Source: Lachnospiraceae bacterium (GTDB taxonomy: Bacteria; Bacillota; Clostridia; Lachnospirales; Lachnospiraceae). From it: a stretch of 37,516 nucleotides of DNA. The position numbers and the translations under genes were made by a program. Location: the NCBI GenBank assembly GCA_024695605.1, contig JAILHW010000185.1:1-37516 (forward strand), in the 5' to 3' direction. This document shows positions 1 to 8,497 of the stretch, one piece after another; the first letter of the stretch is position 1, and every line of letters starts with the position of its first letter. The notes below the pieces were generated by a model. The model had not been told where the DNA came from, searched no databases, and saw nothing but the letters and a program-made list of their open reading frames with translations.

Positions 1-1
1 G

Positions 2-154
2 GAGGTTTATCATTCTCTGTTGCATAATGCACTGAAGGAATATGCAGAGGGGATAGATACGGAATACGATATGAACAATGCAGAGAACTACGCTGTTTGC
101 ATGGTTGAACAGATAAGATCTGAGATGAAAAGAGTGGGAAAAACATGGAACTGA
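2..154 (+). CDS. partial CDS, C-terminal end of an unrecognised protein
   Basis: An open frame enters from the left edge and gives 50 codons before TGA at 152-154. It is rich in Glu, Asn and Tyr and looks like a helical C-terminus. I do not recognise the family. The stop overlaps the start of the next gene by 10 bases, so the two are probably translationally coupled in one operon. Only the tail is in the window, so no function can be given. Confidence 0.6.
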   Translation, partial: EVYHSLLHNALKEYAEGIDTEYDMNNAENYAVCMVEQIRSEMKRVGKTWN

Positions 155-669
155 GGAAAATAAACAAGAATGATGCTAAAGCTCAGTTGGAATACACTAC
201 AGCACTTCCAACAGACGAAAATGGTTTAACAAATCCATATAACGGAGTTTCTTACGATGATTATATCGAGAAGGTTTTACCGACGTTGATTTCTTATGAA
301 CACCCGGTTAATATGCCTGACTGGTTTGTGCCGGAAACATACTATTATCTATGGGATGAAGGTCGTTTGGTTGGAGAATTCCGTATCAGGCATCATCTCA
401 CAGAAGCACTTAAGAGCGGCGCAGGGCATATAGGTTACAGTATCAAGAGAGAAGAACGTGGAAAAGGATATGGAACAGCGGGTCTGAAACTTACTATTCT
501 TGAAGCAAAGAAAATAATACCGGAGGACGAGATATATCTTAGGGTAAATAAAGATAATATTGCCTCGCGGAAGGTTATGCAGAATAATGGCGGGAAGATT
601 GTCGGGGAGGATGATGGGCACTTCTTTGTGAGAATTCCGAAGTATTTTGATTGTGGCAATGCGGGGTAA
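145..669 (+). CDS. GNAT family N-acetyltransferase
   Basis: A 174-residue protein of usual GNAT length. The acetyl-CoA binding motif A is visible around residues 97-115, as IGYSIKREERGKGYGT with the Arg-x-x-Gly-x-Gly loop, followed by a helix and a motif B segment with NIASRKVMQNNGG. GNAT enzymes of this size transfer acetyl groups from acetyl-CoA to small amines or protein N-termini; the substrate cannot be read from sequence. It overlaps the upstream partial gene by 10 bases, which fixes the start at this ATG; the ribosome site (AAAAGAGTGGGAA) is weak, as expected for coupled translation. Base composition is more AT-rich than the genes from 12 kb onward, which could mark a separate origin. 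Confidence 0.85.
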   Translation: MELRKINKNDAKAQLEYTTALPTDENGLTNPYNGVSYDDYIEKVLPTLISYEHPVNMPDWFVPETYYYLWDEGRLVGEFRIRHHLTEALKSGAGHIGYSIKREERGKGYGTAGLKLTILEAKKIIPEDEIYLRVNKDNIASRKVMQNNGGKIVGEDDGHFFVRIPKYFDCGNAG

Positions 670-921
670 AATATAGATGCGCACCACTCGTGACAATAAA
701 ATGACAATAAAAACTTAAAAAAGTATAGTAGATACATTCAAACCGTTCAGAAATGAACTGTTGAACAAACTTAAAACTACCATAAACATGTGGCTCAAAA
801 AATATATTTGCGTTGAATAGTTTTGTTGAAAAGTCAGTCAGGGATGAATTAAAAGTGATCAGCGTTTAATAATTCAAAGTACTGTAGCAGTACTGTTTGA
901 GTTGACAGCGAAGAAAAACGA

Positions 922-963
922 GGCCGGGACGCATGCTTGCATGTGATCCCGGTTTTGTTTTGT
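922..963 (+). terminator. intrinsic terminator
   Basis: A GC-rich stem (CCGGGA then CGCATGC pairing with GCATGT then TCCCGG around a short loop) is followed by TTTTGTTTTGT. It lies about 250 bases after the acetyltransferase, with no gene between. Confidence 0.75.
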
Positions 964-982
964 CTGCGTTTTAATTTCGAAT

Positions 983-1020
983 AAAATGACCCCCTGACTC
1001 CGTCCCCTCGGTCCATTTTA
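983..1020 (-). repeat. dispersed GGGACGGAGTCA repeat, copy A (minus orientation)
   Basis: Read on the minus strand this 38-bp element begins AAAATGGACC, has the core GGGGACGGAGTCA, and ends GGGTCATTTT. The ends are imperfect inverted repeats of each other. The same element occurs at 27246-27284, 28357-28394 and 31281-31317 on the plus strand, with a reversed partial copy at 28401-28430. Confidence 0.85.
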
Positions 1021-1116
1021 TGTGGATAAAGCTGTTGTATTGGGGTATAATGAGTGATAAGCGGGGGTTATAGGGGAGGATCGAAAGACAAAGAGATGCG
1101 TCGAAGCTGCGGATAG

Positions 1117-1404
1117 GAGCTTGAATCAGCGAGTCCGTATAAAACGATCATTGATATTGTTTTATGCGCAGATTATATGGATGCAGCTACCGACTCTGTG
1201 GGCCGCAGCTACAATAAGGGAAAAACGCTGCAGGATTTCCTGGAAGAGCTGAAAAAAGATGCAGGAACCCGCTATGCGCCCTGGCTTTCTACGCTTCTTG
1301 AGCGGGAAGAAGTATTTCATGATATTGAATACCTGCTGACGCATGCACGGGAACTCAATTATCGCGACACATATCAGCTCCTCAGAAGCGCTACGGATTT
1401 TTGA
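1117..1404 (+). pseudogene. C-terminal remnant of an HD-domain signalling protein
   Basis: The frame is open from 1117 (after TAG at 1114) to 1404. It reads IIDIVLCADYMDAATDSVGR, then a GKTLQDFLEELKKDAGTRYAP segment, which matches the end of HD or HD-GYP phosphohydrolase domains (the 'VADxxDAxTSxRxYR... AGTxFDP' stretch) in the variant seen in Lachnospiraceae. The catalytic HD and HHE/GYP parts that should lie upstream are missing. There is no ribosome site before the only ATG (1177), which codes for 75 residues. I therefore read it as a 5'-truncated gene. It precedes the MFS-LuxR gene by 24 bases and may be carried on its leader transcript. A functional small protein starting at 1177 is possible but less likely. 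Confidence 0.6.
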
Positions 1405-1428
1405 AAAATTGGAGGTCAAACAGGAACT

Positions 1429-2847
1429 ATGGAAAACAGCAGGCAGATTGAAAAGAAAGCTGTAGCAGTAGCAGCAGGCTTTTGCTTGTTTTTGCTGGGC
1501 TATATGGAGATGATGGCTGTTTGCGATGATCATATCTCAAGAATCAACGGACTGGGAGTTCATTATCTGACAGATATCTTCAAAGCCCTGGGGTTTCTGA
1601 GCTTTCCGCTGATCGCCTGCGTTATGGGGAAAAAGAGAAGACACAGGCTTGCCTTGTATGCGGATACAGCTGTTATGCTGGCAAGTATTTCTCTTTTGCT
1701 TTATGCAAAGCAGAGTATGATGATAACTGTCGCAGCCCTTCTGTTTACCCTGGCATATGGGTATCTTGGAGGGTATTCCTACTACCGGCTGTCACTTGCA
1801 CTCGGCAGAAGTGAGAACAGGGGAAAGGTGATCGGAGCAGCCTGCGGCGGTGCGGTCCTGATCCAATATGTCATAAGCATACTGATCAGTTCCCGGTACA
1901 TTATTTTTGTAGCTGCGATGGCATTTATCATTTCGACCGTGATCTACACATATTTTGATCAGCCGATTTCCGAAAAAACGGAGCCGGACGAAGAAAATGC
2001 CGGAACCGGAAGGTTTTTTGTCACAAGCTCCACGCACCACCGTTTTATCCTGATCTGTACCATTTTGCTGATCATAGCCATGATATCCGTCAGAACAGAT
2101 ATTATATTCTTTGAACTCAACTATAACGGGCAGCTGAATTTCTATTCCTATACAAGGCTCTTTCTTGCGGTAGGATATGTGATCATGGGATATGCTGCGG
2201 ATCTGGTGAAAAAGAATTATTTCCCGATCGCGGTGGTCGCCGGCATTCTGATGACATCAGTCCATATGATGCTGCCGTTGTTTTCGGCTTCTTACGGGAA
2301 TGCCTTTTTAAGCATCTATTATATATCCACCGCAGTATATATATTCTTTTATACCTACGCTTTTGTGAGTCTGGCCGCAGACACGAAGTATCCTGAGCTG
2401 ACAGCAGGTTTCGGGCGCGTTTTGGCGGATCTGTCGGAATTTTTGTTTTATAATCTGGCAGTCTTTTTCTCGCACCACTTTATCAGAGTTTCCGATCTGT
2501 ATTATTATGGGGGATATTTTGTTTTTCTGACGGTTTTTGTCATTGTTGTATTTATGAATCTGCCGGGATTGGATTTCAGGACAATGAAGCAGACAGCGAT
2601 AACACCACAGGGAGAGGCGGTGGATGTAAGCAGGATCGATCCGGATGTATTTTTGGACAGGTATGATCTGTCACCCAGGGAGAGGAAAATAGCAAGCCTG
2701 CTCATACAGAGTGATGAGCCGATGAAGGTGATAGCAGCTGAGATCGGTATCACCGAGCGCTCGCTTTACCGCTATTCCAAGAAAATATATGAGAAGACGG
2801 AGAGCGAGAACCGGACGGCTCTGATCAAGAAGTATTTCAGCATGTAA
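1429..2847 (+). CDS. membrane-bound MFS-LuxR fusion transcriptional regulator
   Basis: A 472-residue protein. Residues about 10-395 form some 12 hydrophobic segments arranged like a major facilitator superfamily transporter. Residues about 405-472 are a LuxR-type helix-turn-helix: LSPRERKIASLLIQ, then VIAAEIGITERSLYRYSKKI and a final helix. Such MFS-LuxR fusions are one-component membrane sensors known from Eggerthellaceae and some Clostridia; the membrane half is thought to sense a ligand and the cytoplasmic half to bind DNA. GGAGG at 1411-1415 supports the ATG. No obvious target operon lies beside it; the next gene, the BspA-like surface protein, is co-oriented but behind a terminator. The ligand is unknown. 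The domain architecture is clear; the role is inferred from the family. Confidence 0.85.
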   Translation: MENSRQIEKKAVAVAAGFCLFLLGYMEMMAVCDDHISRINGLGVHYLTDIFKALGFLSFPLIACVMGKKRRHRLALYADTAVMLASISLLLYAKQSMMITVAALLFTLAYGYLGGYSYYRLSLALGRSENRGKVIGAACGGAVLIQYVISILISSRYIIFVAAMAFIISTVIYTYFDQPISEKTEPDEENAGTGRFFVTSSTHHRFILICTILLIIAMISVRTDIIFFELNYNGQLNFYSYTRLFLAVGYVIMGYAADLVKKNYFPIAVVAGILMTSVHMMLPLFSASYGNAFLSIYYISTAVYIFFYTYAFVSLAADTKYPELTAGFGRVLADLSEFLFYNLAVFFSHHFIRVSDLYYYGGYFVFLTVFVIVVFMNLPGLDFRTMKQTAITPQGEAVDVSRIDPDVFLDRYDLSPRERKIASLLIQSDEPMKVIAAEIGITERSLYRYSKKIYEKTESENRTALIKKYFSM

Positions 2848-2877
2848 ACGGCGTGGATACGCCTTGAATAGGCGGCT

Positions 2878-2893
2878 TGTCATAAATATGACA
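2878..2893. promoter_or_regulatory. perfect inverted repeat TGTCATA-AA-TATGACA
   Basis: A 16-bp perfect palindrome 30 bases after the LuxR-type gene. The half-site spacing resembles operators of CRP/FNR-family dimers, but no such regulator is encoded here and no clear promoter sits at a matching distance. It may also just be part of the region's secondary structure. Confidence 0.35.
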
Positions 2894-2945
2894 TAGGGTG
2901 TCACAAACATGGCACTGTGCAATAAAGACTATATACTATAAAATT

Positions 2946-2972
2946 AAGATGACGTTTTGTCATCTTTTTTTT
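2946..2972 (+). terminator. intrinsic terminator after the MFS-LuxR gene
   Basis: A perfect 8-bp stem (AAGATGAC, loop GTTTT, GTCATCTT) runs straight into a T-tract. This isolates the regulator from the BspA-like gene. Confidence 0.9.
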
Positions 2973-2981
2973 GCGCGATAA

Positions 2982-3070
2982 GGCCGTCAAGCGGGCACCA
3001 CGCTTGCGTGAGTGACCATTTGACGGCCAACGCGACAAGCGAGTAGGGGGTGCATTTCCCACGACTCGCT
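2982..3070. repeat. two adjacent large inverted repeats upstream of the surface protein gene
   Basis: The first (2982-3028) has perfect 9-bp ends, GGCCGTCAA and TTGACGGCC, and an inner stem around ACGC-TT-GCGT, so nearly the whole 47 bp can fold. The second (3038-3070) pairs AGCGAGT with ACTCGCT around an inner GGG/CCC. Both lie in the leader region of the BspA-like gene. No promoter is evident downstream of them, so they may be transcribed. Confidence 0.6.
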
Positions 3071-3114
3071 CATGCAATAAGACCGGTTACGGAAACCATG
3101 GAAGGAGAACTGGG

Positions 3115-6100
3115 ATGAAGAAAAGAAAAAGTTTACTGCAGATTGCGACTTGCATGTTGAGGTTTTTGTTGATTACAGCAGGGATATTTGGCTTGCCTGC
3201 CATAACCTTTGCTGCAGATCCCGATTCTGCCTTGATGGGGGATAACGATGATTATGTAGTAGGTGCCAACACCGTGATCGATAAGATCGGAATGGAAGGC
3301 TATGACCAAGTTACAGATGACCGTATGGAACTGTATACGGCTTTTTATTCTGATCTGAACCTTGAGATCCAGGGAGGAAGATATTTCAAGGGACATGAGA
3401 TATTGAATTTCGAAGACGGCACGGTGTATGACAAGGGAAACTTCGAAGCGCTGACTGACGGAAATGATGCTACAACTGCCGAGCCAAAGACAAACCCGTC
3501 CGATTTTAATTCCTCAATGGTCTTTGCCCTGAATGAGATTCCTGTTGAGATGAGCAAAAATTATAGGCTTTTTGTGGATTATGTGGATTATTCAAGTAAT
3601 CCGGATGACGAAGTTGTTTCTTATCTTGAAAAAGTTGAGGGCACAGCTTTATATGCATGGGAATATGAGAAACAGAAGGACGGGACATATAAGAGGGTAC
3701 GTAGCATACCCATAACCGCTGAAGATTTCGAGATCAATGATGACAGTGACACAATGTATGTAAATCTCGGGCTCGGACATATCGATACAACGAAATATAG
3801 ATTAGACCAGTTTGATGAACTTGCTTCAGATCCAAACAACGCCACATACACCATTACCCGGATTCGTTCATATCTTTCACAGCATCCCGATATGAAGAAG
3901 GATTACTATCAGCATGTTCCGACTCTTTCGGGACTGGTAAGGCTTGACGGATCGAAATTTAAGGATTCATCGAATCCCATAGCGATAGCGGCGATGTGTT
4001 ATGATGCTACAGCAACCGAAGAGAAAGATCTTTATAAAACCGTATCCGCTGACAGCACGGGCGAATATACTTATAACGAATACTCATGGCATAACAATAA
4101 AGGATTCGCCCTTACTTTTGCAGTAAGCGATGATAGCTATTATTATGGTCGTAGTGGTGAAGTCACCTATACCAAATATTGGAGCGATGAGCCCTATTAT
4201 GCATCAAGTATGGGCAGCTTTTCGCTCCAGCCCTATATGTACAGGTTTACGGATAAAGGTAATGAGCATACGCTTACTTTATACAATGTGTATCCTTATT
4301 TTCTGTTCGCAAGAAGAATTCAGGAAAACTATCATATAGATTACGATAACTGGAAGGCGGCGGATCACAGCCAGGAGAACCTGCTTATAGACACCTGGGA
4401 GATACCCGCAACCTATACCGATCCTCTGAGTGGAACTGTATATAATGTACGCATTGCAAAGGGAGGAAATATCGTTCCCCAGTATGCATCAAAGCTTATC
4501 ATAGAGGACGGCGTTGGATTTCCCGATGATTGCTCGTATCTGTTTTCAAGTTTGGGAAATCTCAGTGTGAGAATGCTTTCCGAAATTGTGATACAAGGAG
4601 AGACCGGATCGGTAGGGTCCAATATAACGAACATGTCATACATGTTTCTCGGGAAAACAGGCAGACAGGGTTTTGATGCTACTGAATATGCATCTCTGGA
4701 TTTTGCTGCCCTTGATACCTCAAATGTGACTGATATGAGCTTCATGTTCGCTGATGTTACCATGACAAACCGCGCAAACATTGACGTGACTACTCTTGAC
4801 ACCTCGAAGGTTACAAATTTCAAGGGAATGTTCAGAAGCTATCATGTCCCGAGCGGATTATTCCAGCCTAACACAGCTCTGGATCTTTCGCATTTTAACA
4901 CGGAAAGTGCGGAAGATATGTCCGAAATGTTTGAAGGCTCGACCTTTTCCGCACTTGATCTGTCGGGCTTCGATTTTTCAAAGGTGACTGATATGTCAAG
5001 AATGTTCACCTTTATCGAATACCTTGAGAGCATTACATTTCCTGCTGATATGGACTCGTCAAAGGTTACGGACATGAGCTTTATGTTCGCGGGAGATTAC
5101 AACCTCTCGCAGATCGGCAATTTAACCGCAATGGACACGGGCAGCGTGACGGATATGTCCGGCATGTTCGGAGCGCATCAGTGCAATAAAAAGCTAATAG
5201 AAACGATTCCCGTGTATATGGATCCCGAGGTCTGGTCGGGAAGCTATCAATATGACAAGTTCCTGGATGGATTTGCCGTATTCAGCCCGACCTGGGTCAC
5301 TGTAAAGCTTTACAATGTGAATGACGGCCCCGCGATCACAAGCCTTGACCTGACAGGCTTTGATACAGGAAAAGTAAAATATGCAAACGGTATGTTCTAT
5401 ATGCCAAAGCTTTCCGAGATAAAGTGGGGAGAAAGTACCACATTCGAGTCGCTTTCGGATGCCGGAGGCATGTTTACCCTTGCTTCTATAAAAAAACTCG
5501 ATCTTACGGGACGCAAATTCAGCAATATTAAATTTGCGAATTCGCGGGTATTTCCTGCAGAGATGTTCAATCTGAATCAGGCAACGGAACTGGTGCTTGG
5601 TAAGGATTCGATCAATCTTTCGAAGCTGTCGCCTAAGGGTCAGCTTATGATCAATGCGCCGGAGCTGTATTCGCTCGATTTCAGGAATGTAACGATGGGC
5701 ACCAATGCACTTGCGGGAGAAGGAGTATTAAATTCCGGCTCTCCCAGCTCGCTTCAGGGTGCTTCCGGGCTGTATGAAATCTATCTTCCTGCCGGGATGC
5801 CTCTCTTAACATCACCCATGGAGCTTCCCGGGAAATTCTACGATGAAGAAGGGAATGCATATAACGTCATAAACAGCGATGATGAAAATGCTTGTACCGT
5901 AATAAAAGGCGGCTACGAAAATGAGCTGCATCTTGTCAATCCGGATAAGGAAAGAAAACCCCAGACCATCACAGCCGATGATGTGACAGTTACCTACGGC
6001 GATACGGACAAGGCCGTTAGTGCCGGTGTTACCGACCCGGCCGAGGGCGGCGGCGAGATTACCTATGCCGTCAAGGCCGGCAGTGAGGATTATATCTATG

Positions 6101-7254
6101 TGGACGCCTCTACCGGCGCGCTTACCATCTGGGCAGTTCCTGCTGATGGCAAAGCCTATGTTGTTGTGACGGCGGCTAAGAATCAGCCTTACGCAGAGGT
6201 GACCAAAGAAGTAACCGTAACCATCGCAAAGGCAAAGATCACGCCTATCGTCAGCATGACCGGCTGGACATACGGCAGCACGGCAAATGCTCCAAGCGTA
6301 ACCGGAAACAGCGGTAACGCAGAGGTGACCTATACCTATGCGGTTAAGGGCAGCGGAGAATATAGCGCTGCAGTGCCTACGGCAGTCGGTGATTATACGG
6401 TAAAAGCAGTGATTGCCGCTACGGAAAACTACGAAGGGGCTAGCGTAACAACAGACTTTACCATCCGTCAGGCAGAAACATCCGGTGATACGAATACAGA
6501 CACTAAACCGAATGATCCGACAACGCAGAATCCGACAACGCAGGATCCGATAAAGCAGAATCCGGCTACGCAGGATCCAAAAGAGGCCGGCGCAGATACG
6601 CCAAAAGAGGAAGGTGCTGTGATCACCGATCAGGGAACCGGAGCCACCTATGAAGTGACTGATGATAAGGGACAGGTGCCTTCGGTAGCATACAAGGGAA
6701 CGGATTCCGGGGAGAAGAACGTGGAGATCCCGGAGACGGTTCAGGATGGAAAGGTGACCTACAAAGTTACGAAGATCGCAGATGGCGCGTTTAAGGATAA
6801 CAAGACGATGGAGAGTATCAAGATCCCGGAAAGTGTTGCCCGGATCGGAGACAGAGCGTTCTTAGGCTGTACGAATCTAAAAATCGTGAAACTTCCTGCA
6901 AGCGTTATACAGATCGGCAACAAGGCATTTGGCGGCTGCAAGAATTTAAAGACAGTTACGATTGGTAAAAATGTCAGCAGCATCGGGGACAGCGCTTTTG
7001 CAAACTGTCCGAAACTTACCAAGGTCACATTACCTTCCAAGGTGGCAAAGCTTGGCAAGAACCTCTTTAAGAGTTGTAAAAACCTTAAGAACATCAACAT
7101 AAAGTCAAAGAAGCTGATAGACAAAAGCATCGCAAAGGGCGCTTTCAAGGGACTTGGAAAAGATGTGATCATCAAAGTACCGGCGGGCAGAAAGAACGCT
7201 TATGAGAAACTTTTCCGAAAGAAGGGACTCAGCAGGAAAGTGAAGATCAAATAG
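3115..7254 (+). CDS. secreted BspA-like multidomain surface protein
   Basis: A 1379-residue protein. Residues 1-33 are a signal peptide (basic start, hydrophobic core, cleavage near ITFAA). Residues about 500-700 hold BspA/DUF285-type repeats with the recurring VTDMSxMF signature. Residues about 945-1120 contain two beta-sandwich MBG-like domains (TITADDVTVTYGDT; TPIVSMTGWTYGST). Residues 1121-1162 are a low-complexity linker of PTTQN/D units. Residues about 1176-1379 are LRR_5 (BspA-type) leucine-rich repeats (SIGDSAFANCPKLTKVTLP). There is no LPXTG anchor or SLH domain; the Lys-rich C-terminus may hold it at the surface. BspA-type proteins act in adhesion to host or food-particle surfaces, which is the likely role. 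AGGAG before the ATG supports the start. It is monocistronic, between a terminator at 2946 and another at 7266. Confidence 0.88.
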   Translation: MKKRKSLLQIATCMLRFLLITAGIFGLPAITFAADPDSALMGDNDDYVVGANTVIDKIGMEGYDQVTDDRMELYTAFYSDLNLEIQGGRYFKGHEILNFEDGTVYDKGNFEALTDGNDATTAEPKTNPSDFNSSMVFALNEIPVEMSKNYRLFVDYVDYSSNPDDEVVSYLEKVEGTALYAWEYEKQKDGTYKRVRSIPITAEDFEINDDSDTMYVNLGLGHIDTTKYRLDQFDELASDPNNATYTITRIRSYLSQHPDMKKDYYQHVPTLSGLVRLDGSKFKDSSNPIAIAAMCYDATATEEKDLYKTVSADSTGEYTYNEYSWHNNKGFALTFAVSDDSYYYGRSGEVTYTKYWSDEPYYASSMGSFSLQPYMYRFTDKGNEHTLTLYNVYPYFLFARRIQENYHIDYDNWKAADHSQENLLIDTWEIPATYTDPLSGTVYNVRIAKGGNIVPQYASKLIIEDGVGFPDDCSYLFSSLGNLSVRMLSEIVIQGETGSVGSNITNMSYMFLGKTGRQGFDATEYASLDFAALDTSNVTDMSFMFADVTMTNRANIDVTTLDTSKVTNFKGMFRSYHVPSGLFQPNTALDLSHFNTESAEDMSEMFEGSTFSALDLSGFDFSKVTDMSRMFTFIEYLESITFPADMDSSKVTDMSFMFAGDYNLSQIGNLTAMDTGSVTDMSGMFGAHQCNKKLIETIPVYMDPEVWSGSYQYDKFLDGFAVFSPTWVTVKLYNVNDGPAITSLDLTGFDTGKVKYANGMFYMPKLSEIKWGESTTFESLSDAGGMFTLASIKKLDLTGRKFSNIKFANSRVFPAEMFNLNQATELVLGKDSINLSKLSPKGQLMINAPELYSLDFRNVTMGTNALAGEGVLNSGSPSSLQGASGLYEIYLPAGMPLLTSPMELPGKFYDEEGNAYNVINSDDENACTVIKGGYENELHLVNPDKERKPQTITADDVTVTYGDTDKAVSAGVTDPAEGGGEITYAVKAGSEDYIYVDASTGALTIWAVPADGKAYVVVTAAKNQPYAEVTKEVTVTIAKAKITPIVSMTGWTYGSTANAPSVTGNSGNAEVTYTYAVKGSGEYSAAVPTAVGDYTVKAVIAATENYEGASVTTDFTIRQAETSGDTNTDTKPNDPTTQNPTTQDPIKQNPATQDPKEAGADTPKEEGAVITDQGTGATYEVTDDKGQVPSVAYKGTDSGEKNVEIPETVQDGKVTYKVTKIADGAFKDNKTMESIKIPESVARIGDRAFLGCTNLKIVKLPASVIQIGNKAFGGCKNLKTVTIGKNVSSIGDSAFANCPKLTKVTLPSKVAKLGKNLFKSCKNLKNINIKSKKLIDKSIAKGAFKGLGKDVIIKVPAGRKNAYEKLFRKKGLSRKVKIK
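6516..6578 (+). repeat. 15-bp in-frame tandem repeats in the linker
   Basis: Four units of 15 bp (CCGACAACGCAGAAT and variants) encode P-T-T-Q-N/D. They form the flexible linker between the MBG-like and LRR parts of the surface protein and could expand or contract without shifting the frame. Confidence 0.8.
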
Positions 7255-7265
7255 ACAACGAACAG

Positions 7266-7297
7266 GGCGGACTGCATCAAACGGTGCAGTCCGTTTG
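7266..7297 (+). terminator. likely terminator of the surface protein gene
   Basis: The stem CGGACTGCA / TGCAGTCCG with an 8-base loop begins 11 bases after the stop codon and is followed by a short TTTG. Confidence 0.7.
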
Positions 7298-7372
7298 CAG
7301 TCTTGGGATGCGTTCAGACTCTGTTAAAAGAGGGAAAACAGCGAGCGCTTGATTCGGGAGGCCGGAGTGATG

Positions 7373-8311
7373 CTACAGGGAAAACCCCCAGCCCTCCTGC
7401 TTTCGGATCCGCTCATATATGATATACGATACGATCCCGATGGCTGCTAGCTGCCTGTCACCATAGGACGCTGCCAGCTTATTGATCACCACATTGCACA
7501 GGTCGAAGAGAAAAACACCCATAGCCGCCGGGATACCGACCCCGAAAATGGATGCCATAGACTGCGTGGACAATTTTTCCCCTTTTCCGGAAAAGCGAAG
7601 GATCGTCTCTTTTGATGCCTTCAGATAAGTGTAAATGAAATAAACGAGCACGATCATATTGCTGAGCATCGTTGCCAGCGCAGCGCCCATGACCTGTTTT
7701 CCGTCAGGCAGGATCACAAACATGAAAAGCGGATCGAGCGCGATATTCAAAAGCCCTCCCATACTCAGACCAAAGGACGCCTTTGAGGACAGTCCGATAC
7801 TCCTTAGCATGGAGGACAGGGTATTGCTCAGAATGACCGGAAGGGATCCGATCACCACCACAAAGAGCATGTACTGTTTTGCATATTCGAGCACCTGATC
7901 GGATGCGCCCAAAAACCGGAGAAGCGGTGTCATCAGGAGCAGGCAGAGCAGAGAAAAAACCGCAGCCCACAGGATGGACATCCTGATACAGGCTGCCGAT
8001 ACCCTGGATGCCTCTTCATCCTGTCCGCAGCCGATCAGTCTTGCGATCAGCGTTCCGCCTCCCGTTCCGAAGATATTCGATATCACGATCGTGATCATAT
8101 AAACCGGAAGCACAAGAGAGCAGGCCGCCACCATATACGGGTTGTTGGTACGGCCGACAAACCAGGTATCGGCTATGTTATACACCAGTGCGATCAGCTG
8201 ACTGGCGATCGCCGGCAATGCCATCACGGCAAGTGCATGCCAGATGCTGTCTTCTTCAAATAAAAACTTCTTTTCATTCATCCCTTGGTCCGCTCTTTCC
8301 TTTTTGAACAT
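7373..8311 (-). pseudogene. truncated MATE family efflux protein
   Basis: A 312-residue frame that is clearly MATE for about 290 residues: the start region IWHALAVMALPAIASQLIAL, the NIADTWFVGR segment, a first bundle of six helices and the beginning of the second (GVGIPAAMGVFLFDLCNVVI). MATE pumps are about 450 residues with 12 helices. Here homology stops after LAAIGIV and the last 18 residues (SYIIYERIRKQEGWGFSL) are not MATE-like, so roughly the last third is missing; only 118 bp separate it from the next gene. It probably lost its 3' end by deletion and should not export drugs or metabolites by Na+ or H+ antiport. AGGA at a spacing of 5 supports the start at 8311. It is divergent from the next gene. 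Confidence 0.75.
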
Positions 8312-8360
8312 CGTATCCTGTCATTCACAAAGCAAAGTATACTACACTTTTTCGGTTGGT

Positions 8361-8387
8361 GGTATCAGATAATGGTCAAATGATACC
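8361..8387. promoter_or_regulatory. inverted repeat in the divergent control region
   Basis: GGTATCA and TGATACC are separated by 13 bases, followed on the plus strand by TTTTTTC. It lies between the truncated MATE gene and the promoter at 8405. It could be an operator or a weak plus-strand terminator that blocks transcription from the left. Confidence 0.4.
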
Positions 8388-8404
8388 TTTTTTCATTTAT
8401 CTTC

Positions 8405-8433
8405 TTGACAAAATATATTGCGCGCAATATAAT
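8405..8433 (+). promoter_or_regulatory. consensus sigma-A promoter with an 18-bp palindromic operator
   Basis: TTGACA (8405-8410), a spacer of exactly 17 bp, and TATAAT (8428-8433). The spacer and the front of the -10 are covered by the perfect palindrome TATATTGCGCGCAATATA (8414-8431). A repressor dimer bound there would block RNA polymerase. It drives the membrane protein gene at 8498. No matching regulator is encoded in the window. Confidence 0.85.
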
Positions 8434-8497
8434 ATAGCAAAATGTAATATAGCTTTACAATAAACATAAAAATGATGACCGAAAGGGGATAATGACT

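Larger units (their letters stand above)
670..1116. other. non-coding stretch with hairpins, terminator and a dispersed repeat
   Basis: About 450 bases with no convincing gene. It holds a small hairpin at 744-760 (GTTCA, GAAA loop, TGAAC), a perfect hairpin at 878-894 (AGTACTG, TAG, CAGTACT), a terminator near 922-963, a copy of the dispersed repeat at 983-1020 and a possible promoter -10 TATAAT at 1046-1051 with a weak TGGATA -35 at 1023-1028. Confidence 0.6.

Noticed and set aside
2909-2937. Promoter with TATACT at 2932-2937
   Set aside because: No -35 element, and a transcript would meet the terminator at 2946 within a few bases.
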